64,000 bases of DNA from Chelatococcus sp. YT9 (GTDB taxonomy: Bacteria; Pseudomonadota; Alphaproteobacteria; Rhizobiales; Beijerinckiaceae). Below the pieces are notes generated by a model. That model worked only from the letters and a program-made list of their open reading frames with translations. It was not told where the DNA came from and ran no database searches. A program made the translations under genes and the position numbers. The stretch is taken from assembly GCF_018398315.1 (NCBI RefSeq), contig NZ_JAHBRW010000001.1:988001-1052000 (forward strand), written 5' to 3'. How positions within the stretch are numbered: the stretch's first letter is position 1; every line of letters starts with the position of its first letter. Positions 20,105 through 26,502 of this stretch are shown here, in pieces.

Positions 20105-22381
20105 ATGGTTCACGCGCGCGAGATGGATGTGCCGGATGCGGAGACCATCGCCAATCCCGAACATGGGTTGCCGGAGGGATTTGGCCCGGGCCACGCGGGA
20201 CGGCTGCTGTTCTGGATAGCAGTGGCCTTCTCCACATTCCAGATCATCACGGCCTTCGGACTTCCGCTGAATCAGCCCGTAGTTCTCGGCGCAACTCTCA
20301 TCCATCTGATGGGCGCCGGCTTGGCCTTTTGGTTGGCAAAGCTTCTGTGGGACAAGAGCAAGGGCCGCGGCGTGTCAGAGGGAGCTTTTGGGCTTCTATC
20401 ACTCGGTGTCGTCTATGTGATTGTCGCGCAATTCAGCGGCGGCCTTCCAAGCCAGGTCGTTCGCGCGATGCACGTTGGCTTCCTCTGCCTCGTGGCTGGT
20501 GCGATGCTGGCCAACCATCGCGCCACAACGATCAGCGGACGGGTCGTAGGGTGGGGCATCGGCGTCGCCGGTTTTCTCGTCGGCCTCTATCATTGGGCCT
20601 TCTATTTCGACCTCGTCAATCGCGCCGGCGAGCTGACGGGGCGGGATTTTGTGATCGGCATTGCCGTTCTCGTCATTCTGTTCGTGCTGGTCTGGCGGGT
20701 GATGGGGCCGGCTTTGCCCATCGTCGCGGGGCTGTTCCTGGCCTATTGCATATTCGGCCAATTCCTTCCGGCGCCTTTCGACCATCGCGGCTATGATCTT
20801 GAGCAGGTCGTGGAACATATGTCGTTTGGAACTGAAGGCATCTATGCCGTACCGACGGCGGTGTCAGCGACCTATATCTTCCTGTTCATCCTGTTCGGCT
20901 CGTTTCTTGAGCGCGCGGGCATGATTCAGCTGTTCACCGACATTGCCATGGGCATGTTTGGCGGGGCCAGAGGCGGACCGGCGAAGGTCGCCGTCTTCGC
21001 GTCCGCGCTCATGGGCACCATATCGGGATCTGGCGTCGCCAACGTCGTATCGACCGGGCAGTTCACCATCCCCTTGATGAAGCGCTTCGGCTACAAGGCG
21101 GCGTTCGCAGGCGGGGTCGAGGCCACGGCCTCCATGGGCGGGCAGATCATGCCGCCGGTCATGGGAGCCGTCGCCTTCATCATGGCCGAGACGATTGGCG
21201 TTCCCTACGCCGATATCGTCCAAGCAGCGGTCATCCCAGCAATTCTTTACTTCGGATCAGCTTTCTGGGCGGTCCATCTTGAAGCCGGCAAGCGCGGCCT
21301 CATTGGAATGCCAAGGAACGAGTTGCCTAGCGCGCTGGCCGCCTTCCGTTCAAAATGGTTCTTGCTGCTGCCTCTGGCGGTCCTCGTCTATCTCCTGTTC
21401 GCAGGCTATACGCCGCTCTATTCAGGATCGGTGGGCCTAGCCCTGACGGTGGTCCTTATCCTTGGTGGCGCCATTGCTGCAGGCCTCACTCACGAAGTGA
21501 TCCGGCTCGTCTTCTGGGTTGGCCTCGGCCTGCTGGCGGCGAGCTTCCTTGTGCTTGGCGTGTTGATGGTGGTCGGCCTCGTTGCCCTCCTCGTCGTGGT
21601 GAGTCTCTTCGTGCGAGGCGGTCCGGATACCTTGATAGCCTGCCGCGCAGCTCTTGCCGACGGAGCGCGTCAGGCGCTCCCCGTCGGGCTCGCCTGCGCG
21701 GTTGTCGGCATTGTGATTGGCACGATGACGCTCACGGGGGTCGGCACGATCTTCGGAAATTGGGTCGTTTCCATCGGCAAGGGATCTCTCGTCCTGTCGC
21801 TGATCCTGACGATGTTCGTGAGCCTGTTCCTGGGCATGGGAATCCCGACCATCCCGAACTACATCATCACGTCCTCTTTGGCCGCCCCTGCGCTGCTCGA
21901 CCTCGGCGTGCCGCTCATCGTCAGCCATATGTTCGTCTTCTATTTCGGCATCATGGCGGATCTCACGCCGCCCGTGGCACTCGCTGCCTTTGCCGCGGCA
22001 CCCATCGCGAAAGAAAGCGGCTTTCGAATCGGCTTTCAGGCCATCCGCATTGCCCTGCCCGGCTTCGTCATTCCCTATATGGCGGTCTACGACCCCGCCC
22101 TGATGTTGCAGCCGCAGCCCGGACTGGAGGGGATCGCCTATGCGTGGGCGGTCGCCTATATGGTCATCAAGACGTCGCTTGCGATCGGCCTCTGGGGCAT
22201 GGCCTCGATCGGCTATCTCAATGCGCCGCTCGCGATCTGGGAACGACTCCTGGCGACCGCCGCCGCGGGCTTTCTCTTCCTCGCGCTTCCGATTACCGAT
22301 GAGGTCGGGTTTGCCTTGGGCATCTTGGTCATTGCCGTACATGTCTGGCGAAACAGACAGACAAGTCCCGCGCGAGCATGA
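20105..22381 (+). CDS. TRAP transporter fused 4TM/12TM permease
   Basis: A single 758-residue protein combines the small (DctQ-like) and large (DctM-like) membrane subunits, as is usual for TAXI TRAP systems. The first about 170 residues hold the small-subunit helices; the large subunit follows with SGSGVANVVSTGQFTIPLMKR and ATASMGGQIMPPVMGAVAFIM, and later LGMGIPTIPNYI and ADLTPPVALAAFAAAPIAK, both DctM signatures. Transport is driven by a cation gradient. I prefer the ATG at 20105 with GGGAG upstream over the GTG at 20069. The 135-base gap after the receptor gene holds no gene. It overlaps the DUF1850 gene by 4 bases. Confidence 0.93.
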   Translation: MVHAREMDVPDAETIANPEHGLPEGFGPGHAGRLLFWIAVAFSTFQIITAFGLPLNQPVVLGATLIHLMGAGLAFWLAKLLWDKSKGRGVSEGAFGLLSLGVVYVIVAQFSGGLPSQVVRAMHVGFLCLVAGAMLANHRATTISGRVVGWGIGVAGFLVGLYHWAFYFDLVNRAGELTGRDFVIGIAVLVILFVLVWRVMGPALPIVAGLFLAYCIFGQFLPAPFDHRGYDLEQVVEHMSFGTEGIYAVPTAVSATYIFLFILFGSFLERAGMIQLFTDIAMGMFGGARGGPAKVAVFASALMGTISGSGVANVVSTGQFTIPLMKRFGYKAAFAGGVEATASMGGQIMPPVMGAVAFIMAETIGVPYADIVQAAVIPAILYFGSAFWAVHLEAGKRGLIGMPRNELPSALAAFRSKWFLLLPLAVLVYLLFAGYTPLYSGSVGLALTVVLILGGAIAAGLTHEVIRLVFWVGLGLLAASFLVLGVLMVVGLVALLVVVSLFVRGGPDTLIACRAALADGARQALPVGLACAVVGIVIGTMTLTGVGTIFGNWVVSIGKGSLVLSLILTMFVSLFLGMGIPTIPNYIITSSLAAPALLDLGVPLIVSHMFVFYFGIMADLTPPVALAAFAAAPIAKESGFRIGFQAIRIALPGFVIPYMAVYDPALMLQPQPGLEGIAYAWAVAYMVIKTSLAIGLWGMASIGYLNAPLAIWERLLATAAAGFLFLALPITDEVGFALGILVIAVHVWRNRQTSPARA

Positions 22382-22758
22382 GCCTATGCTTGGCCGCAGC
22401 CGGCTTGGTGGTCCAGCTGGGTGTTTCTCAACTCACCTTGAGCTGGACGCATTCTGTCCAGAAGACCGTCTGGGAAGAGGATTGGCGTCTGACGCCACGA
22501 GGACTGCTCCTCGTGCAGGCGCGCGTTATGGGATCCGGAGCCGGAATGGACCCGCCGCCAGAAGCACGACGAGAGGGTGATTTCTGGGTGTGGAAGCCGC
22601 AACGCGAGCCGGTGCCCATCATGACGTTGCGGCGCTCCGGAGCGACGGACGATTGGCGACTGTGCTATGAGGGGAGGTGCAGATCCATGTCGGAGTTTGT
22701 TCCGGCAGACGCGGATCCGGTCGTCCTGAAATCCTGTGCACCACCTTCGGTCAGGTGA
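22378..22758 (+). CDS. DUF1850 domain protein of the TRAP operon
   Basis: DUF1850 proteins are almost always encoded beside TAXI TRAP transporters and their role is unknown. This 126-residue product has a hydrophobic N-terminal segment (MSLCLAAAGLVVQLGV) and the DUF1850 features FTLSWTHSV-like LSWTHSVQKTVWEEDW, LLLVQARVMGSGAGMDPPPEA, and DWRLCYEGRC near the end. The conserved GSGAGMDPPPEA segment and the 4-base overlap with the permease gene make the assignment firm. It is probably exported or membrane anchored and may assist the receptor or the permease. Confidence 0.88.
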   Translation: MSLCLAAAGLVVQLGVSQLTLSWTHSVQKTVWEEDWRLTPRGLLLVQARVMGSGAGMDPPPEARREGDFWVWKPQREPVPIMTLRRSGATDDWRLCYEGRCRSMSEFVPADADPVVLKSCAPPSVR

Positions 22759-22891
22759 CAAGGCGACGGAACTCTGTTCACTAGGCGAGCTTCCCCTTTG
22801 CCCGCGAATGCTCCGACTGGAGGGCGAAGTTCGGCACGCTTTGCGAAGATCCTGGGCCCGGTACCGCCCCCTCGGCCGGGGCTTTTCCGCC

Positions 22892-23104
22892 TCACGCGGT
22901 CTTCTGAACCGCTTGGCTCGCAACAGTCGCGCGAACGCGGGCGAGACAGCTTTGCATACTGTCCAGAATGGCTTCAGCCGTGGCAGTCGGCTGACCGTTC
23001 GCGCGCAATTCCCTGATAAACTCGCGCTGCCGGGCGCAACGCGCCTCCGCTTCTTTCACATGCTCTGGGGACACCGCGATCGGAGCGACCTTCGGTGTGA
23101 ACAT
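22892..23104 (-). CDS. Hypothetical small protein, 70 residues
   Basis: I do not recognise a family. The product starts MFTPKVAPIAVSPEHVKEAE and is a soluble, mainly helical protein with a Cys at ARCARQ and another at QSCLARV. The ATG at 23104 has GGAGGA 5 bases upstream; longer in-frame starts lack this. An EcfG-like promoter lies just upstream on the same strand. The gene stands alone between the TRAP operon and a tRNA gene. Confidence 0.6.
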   Translation of the reverse strand: MFTPKVAPIAVSPEHVKEAEARCARQREFIRELRANGQPTATAEAILDSMQSCLARVRATVASQAVQKTA

Positions 23105-23129
23105 ATCTTCCTCCATAGTCGAAACGAAG

Positions 23130-23155
23130 AACCAACAAACGCCGGTCTGAGTTCC
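23130..23155 (-). promoter_or_regulatory. Putative EcfG-type general stress promoter
   Basis: On the minus strand GGAAC (23155-23151), 17 bases, then GGTT (23133-23130). It lies 25 bases before the start of the 70-residue gene ending at 22892. One mismatch to the CGTT element. Confidence 0.4.
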
Positions 23156-23746
23156 GAAGGTCGACATTATGGCGCACTTAACATCCGGACTGTGTGTTCT
23201 CCCACACGTCCTAATCTATCAATGTTCTTCGCCTACGAGAGGGTATCGGGATCTCAGCCGTGACTTGCACCGCACGACAGGGGCCGGAGAATTCGACTAT
23301 TGCATCTGGGTTCTTGCTGGCGGGGGATGCACGGGTCGCCCCTGACCACACCAAGACATGCGGCCCGCCTGGCCGGCTTGCCCGTCCTGCCTAACGCACC
23401 GTGATGACAATCGCTCGCTGCCAAGGCTCACTTGGCCGCGCAACAGGCTCAAAGGAGAGGCCTTATCTGCAGGATGAAATGAAGAACCGGGCCCCCGACC
23501 TGGGTCTCCCCATCAACAGAATGCACCCTGACGAATGTGTGAGACCGTTGAGGTTTTCCACCGTGGTCGGTCAGGACGAAGGTCGTTGGTGCCAAGTCGC
23601 GACCAACCCAAGCCAGATGTTCGCCGATTTGGATCGAACCACATCGCTCGAAAAGCCCCACCCAGTGGCTTGCCCGGCCGCTGTGCGTAACTCCAGTTGA
23701 TGGTCTTAATCGCGCCCGGTGGAAATCGCGGCCTCGGGCGTCCGGG
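23156..23746. other. Intergenic region without a supported gene
   Basis: About 590 bases between the small stress-type gene and tRNA-Ser. Overlapping open frames on both strands (for example 23401-23700 on the plus strand) have no ribosome binding site and look like chance frames in GC-rich DNA. I see no repeat or hairpin that I can interpret. Confidence 0.5.
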
Positions 23747-23836
<90 letters not shown>

Positions 23837-24270
23837 TCGGCGCGGGCTTGGGGTGAGAGCTGGAGGCTGGACGCTCCATTTGTCACCCTGCAGAGCTACG
23901 GAATAGCACCGCTTCGCTGACGCGCTGCGCTTCTATAGCGGGCCAATGGCAGAATGCAAGCCCAGCGTCCATGTCAACGGGGCTAAAGGCGAGCGAGGGC
24001 AGCGATATCCGCATTTTTCGACCGACCGACCACCGCGGCAGCATCAGAAGCCTTGTCGCAACGCGCTGCGAGGCACTGGCAAAGGCACCTGCATCTGCCT
24101 ATCTCCATGTGGTCAGCATGATCACGCTGATATGGAGTGATGAGCCTTTCACACCGGAGCGCCTTTCCCAAGCGAAGCCGCTTCTATCCCTCAAACAGGA
24201 GACACGCTGGCCGGTTGGGTGAGCCAGCCGAACGCCTCCGGGTCTTTCATCCAATGTCGGGAGATAGTTC
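23837..24270. other. Intergenic region without a supported gene
   Basis: These 434 bases between tRNA-Ser and the OsmC gene contain only short overlapping frames without ribosome binding sites. The promoters of tRNA-Ser (minus strand) and of the OsmC gene should lie here; I cannot point to either with confidence. No duplicated tRNA end, and so no attachment-site signature, is visible. Confidence 0.5.
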
Positions 24271-24696
24271 ATGAAGACGAGTGGATCAGCTGTCTGGCAA
24301 GGTGGCATCAAGGATGGCAAGGGAGCAATTTCGACGAAAAGCGGGGCATTGAGCGGCTATCCCTATGGCTTCAGCAGCCGCTTCGAAGGCAAGCCCGGCA
24401 CCAACCCGGAAGAGCTCATCGGCGCAGCCCATGCCGGCTGTTTCACCATGGCGCTTTCGCTCATCCTCGGCGAGGCCAAGCTGACGGCCGAGAATATGGA
24501 AACGACCGCGGAGGTCACCCTGGACAAGGTCGAGGACGGATTTGCCATCACGGCCGTGCATCTGACGTTGCGCGCCAAGGTCCCTGGAGCGACACCTGAA
24601 ACATTCAAGGAGCTCGCGAACAAGGCCAAGGCCGGCTGCCCTGTTTCCAAGCTCCTGAAAGCTGAGATCACTCTGGACGCAGCACTCGTCGACTGA
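24271..24696 (+). CDS. OsmC/Ohr-family peroxiredoxin
   Basis: OsmC-type proteins reduce organic hydroperoxides with a pair of Cys residues. The 141-residue protein has both: AAHAGCFTMALS (about residue 56) and KAGCPVSKLLKA (about 125), with the catalytic Arg likely in SSRFEGKPGTNPEELIGAA. The wording SGYPYGFSSRFEGKPGTNPEELI is of the OsmC rather than the Ohr subgroup. GGGAGA lies 7 bases before the ATG. It stands alone and is followed by a strong hairpin at 24715. Induction by peroxide or stationary phase is likely from the family; no operator is visible. Confidence 0.93.
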   Translation: MKTSGSAVWQGGIKDGKGAISTKSGALSGYPYGFSSRFEGKPGTNPEELIGAAHAGCFTMALSLILGEAKLTAENMETTAEVTLDKVEDGFAITAVHLTLRAKVPGATPETFKELANKAKAGCPVSKLLKAEITLDAALVD

Positions 24697-24714
24697 GCCC
24701 CGGCATCGTCGCTT

Positions 24715-24738
24715 GGCCGGCGACGAGCGTCGCCGGCC
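24715..24738. terminator. Hairpin between convergent genes
   Basis: Perfect 10-base arms GGCCGGCGAC and GTCGCCGGCC separated by GAGC. It lies 19 bases after the OsmC stop and before the end of the convergent ATPase gene. There is no T-run, so termination is inferred. Confidence 0.5.
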
Positions 24739-24780
24739 GTGCCCAGGAACGACACACCGCGTAGCTTACAGCCGTACGAC

Positions 24781-25341
24781 CTATGTGGCGTGGACCGCCG
24801 CCGCCAGGAAGGCCACGCGCTCCGCAACGCTGAGGCGTGGCACTTCCTTCAGCGCATAGCCGTAGCGAGAATATGTCGCGCGCATGGCCTCATAGGTGCG
24901 TACGGCCTCTTCAAGGGATTGCTTGCGCTCCGTATCCGCGGAGTAGATCTCTGGCCATGGCGGACAAATGAAGACAGTGCCGCTATAAGGACATAGCGCG
25001 ATCGCGCGCTCTACGTGATCCGGTACGGGCAGGCCGGAGAGATTGAGATATCCCGCAATGTCGGGAATGCCGCGATCGAAGAAAACCGGCCCTTCCGCCC
25101 CATCTGCCCCAATCCGAAGCATCTGCATGCGATAGGTCGCGAGATCGGCCGCGAGCATCATCTCCGCAAAGAGCCCCTTGTCGCGCCAGGGCAGTGCCTG
25201 GCCGTCGATAGTCACCTGATCCTGAATGATGCCTCGGCCTGCCTCTGGTGCCGTGGCGTATCCTTCTGTCGCAAGCGCCTCAATCAGCGTTGTCTTGCCG
25301 GCACCCGGGCCACCCGTGATCACAAAGAAGCGCTCAGTCAT
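24781..25341 (-). CDS. P-loop AAA-type ATPase/kinase (AAA_28-like)
   Basis: The 186-residue protein has a Walker A motif at the N terminus (FFVITGGPGAGKTTLIEALA) and a Walker B-like GPVFFDRGIPDIAGYLN near residue 88, the pattern of AAA_28 small ATPases/kinases of unknown substrate. The start lies inside the 3' end of the cueR-like gene (8-base overlap), so the two are translated from one message. If the CueR-type promoter upstream of that gene is real, this ATPase would be copper-induced. No direct functional evidence; it could equally be a nucleotide or cofactor kinase. Confidence 0.85.
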   Translation of the reverse strand: MTERFFVITGGPGAGKTTLIEALATEGYATAPEAGRGIIQDQVTIDGQALPWRDKGLFAEMMLAADLATYRMQMLRIGADGAEGPVFFDRGIPDIAGYLNLSGLPVPDHVERAIALCPYSGTVFICPPWPEIYSADTERKQSLEEAVRTYEAMRATYSRYGYALKEVPRLSVAERVAFLAAAVHAT

Positions 25342-25741
25342 CGGTTTTCTGCGTCAGGCCGGCTATGTCGTCGAGAATGGGGCAGTCCGGGCGCGTGTCA
25401 CCATGGCAGTGCCCCGCCAGATGCTGCAGCGTCCGCCGCATGGTCTCAAGTTCGGTAATCTTGTCCTCAAGCTCGCGCATATGGCGCAGTGCCAGCACCT
25501 TCACATCCGCACTCGCCCGCGTCTTGTCGCGCCACAAGGCCAGAAGTCCCGCTGTCTCTTCAATGGAAAAGCCAAGCCCCCGGGCGCGCCGCACGAAGCG
25601 CAGGGTATGGACATCATCCTCCCCATAGACGCGATATCCGCTCTCGGTGCGCTGCGCGGGGCGTATCAATCCAACGCGCTCGTAATAGCGCAGCATCTTG
25701 GCGGAAATGCCCGATGCGGTCGCCGCCTCACCGATATTCAT
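25334..25741 (-). CDS. cueR: CueR-type copper-responsive MerR regulator
   Basis: The 135-residue protein is a MerR-family activator. Its N-terminal winged helix (MNIGEAATASGISAKMLRYYERVGLI) and dimerisation helix are followed by the metal loop HCHGDTRPDCPI, in which two Cys seven residues apart match the Cys112/Cys120 pair of E. coli CueR, specific for monovalent Cu, Ag or Au. The ATG at 25741 has GTGGAG upstream. A promoter with MerR geometry lies at 25930-25960 on the same strand, suggesting autoregulation together with the overlapping ATPase gene. No copA lies beside it, so its main target may be elsewhere. Confidence 0.9.
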   Translation of the reverse strand: MNIGEAATASGISAKMLRYYERVGLIRPAQRTESGYRVYGEDDVHTLRFVRRARGLGFSIEETAGLLALWRDKTRASADVKVLALRHMRELEDKITELETMRRTLQHLAGHCHGDTRPDCPILDDIAGLTQKTDD

Positions 25742-25923
25742 GTGTAATCTCCACTGTTGCGAGCGAGGGATTGGTTCCTGTCCGCGAGGGCAGTCCTCCG
25801 GTGGCGGGGCCGCGCGCGGCAAGTGGGTAGCGGAGGACAGCCTGCAGAAGGGGCTGCGCCGGCGGCCGAGCCTTGCACCCCGTGTTGGCTGGCGCCCATC
25901 CAGACATACGACCGCCGCGTCAT
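25738..25923 (-). CDS. Possible leaderless small ORF ahead of cueR
   Basis: A 61-codon frame starts with ATG at 25923, which falls about 7 bases after the -10 element of the CueR-type promoter, near the predicted transcription start, and its TGA overlaps the cueR start as ATGA. The product is Arg/Pro/Ala-rich with CPPLPTC in the middle. It resembles no family known to me. It could be a translated, coupled leader or simply the untranslated leader of cueR. Confidence 0.25.
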   Translation of the reverse strand: MTRRSYVWMGASQHGVQGSAAGAAPSAGCPPLPTCRARPRHRRTALADRNQSLARNSGDYT

Positions 25924-25929
25924 GCAACT

Positions 25930-25960
25930 CGCATAAACCTTTCCCTTATGGGAAGGTCAA
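25930..25960 (-). promoter_or_regulatory. CueR-type promoter/operator
   Basis: On the minus strand TTGACC (25960-25955) and TATGCG (25935-25930) are separated by exactly 19 bases, the overlong spacer typical of MerR-family promoters. The spacer carries the near-palindrome ACCTTCCC ... GGGAAAGGT, matching the CueR half-site ACCTTCC. Confidence 0.8.
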
Positions 25961-25963
25961 GGC

Positions 25964-26422
25964 CTATCGCCCGTCGTCATAGCGGGCGCCGCCGTGACTG
26001 CAGGCGCCATGTTCCGCCAGCACTTCGATGACGCGACAATCGGCAATGCGCCCGCCGTGGCAGCCTTCGGCTACGCATTCGAGTTCCTTGGCGAGATCCA
26101 TTAAACGGGCGATCTTGGCCCTCACCGCCGCCAGCTGCGCGCGGGCGATCTCATCGGCTTGCTCACAGGGCGCCGAAGGGTCGGCTGCCAGCTTCAGGAG
26201 CTCGCGGACAGCTTCGACGGAAAAACCAAGGTCTCGCGCGTGAAGAATGAATCGCAGCCGATCGATGTGGCTCGCGAGGTAGCGGCGCTGCTTGCCTTCG
26301 GTGCGCTCCGGCTCGGGCAACAGCCCAATCTGCTCGTAGAAACGGATGGTCTCCACCTTGCAGCCGGTGGCCTCGGACACCTTACCGATGGAATATGCAC
26401 GTTCAAGGGTCGTTTCGGCCAT
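25964..26422 (-). CDS. ZntR/PbrR-like MerR regulator (Zn/Cd/Pb)
   Basis: The 152-residue MerR-family activator has the winged helix YSIGKVSEATGCKVETIRFYE, a dimer helix, and metal ligands in the ZntR/CadR/PbrR arrangement: SAPCEQADEIA (equivalent of ZntR Cys79), ECVAEGCHGGRIADC, and a C-terminal GACSHGG. The start MAETT at 26422 is preceded by GGGAG; an ATG five codons earlier lacks a site. It is divergent from the P-type ATPase gene and shares with it an operator at 26452-26481. By analogy it activates that gene when Zn, Cd or Pb is in excess. Confidence 0.88.
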   Translation of the reverse strand: MAETTLERAYSIGKVSEATGCKVETIRFYEQIGLLPEPERTEGKQRRYLASHIDRLRFILHARDLGFSVEAVRELLKLAADPSAPCEQADEIARAQLAAVRAKIARLMDLAKELECVAEGCHGGRIADCRVIEVLAEHGACSHGGARYDDGR

Positions 26423-26451
26423 GGCGAAAACTCCCATCACACACTTTCGAC

Positions 26452-26481
26452 TTGAACCTGTAGTTACTATAGGAATTATGG
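26452..26481 (+). promoter_or_regulatory. MerR-family (Pbr/Cad-type) promoter for the P-type ATPase
   Basis: TTGAAC at 26452-26457 is followed by the dyad CCTGTAGTTACTATAGG (26457-26473), nearly identical to its own reverse complement and close to published PbrR/CadR operators with CTATAGTAACTA. A -10-like TTATGG starts at 26476-26477, giving the long spacer typical of the family. Confidence 0.75.
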
Positions 26482-26502
26482 TGGGCACCGGATCGAAATT
26501 CA

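Noticed and set aside
23401..23700. A 99-codon frame before tRNA-Ser
   Set aside because: No ribosome binding site, no family resemblance, and overlapping frames of similar length on the other strand.
25742..25927. N-terminal extension of CueR from a TTG at 25927
   Set aside because: The extension is Arg/Pro-rich and unlike MerR proteins; the ATG at 25741 has its own ribosome binding site and starts at the family N terminus.
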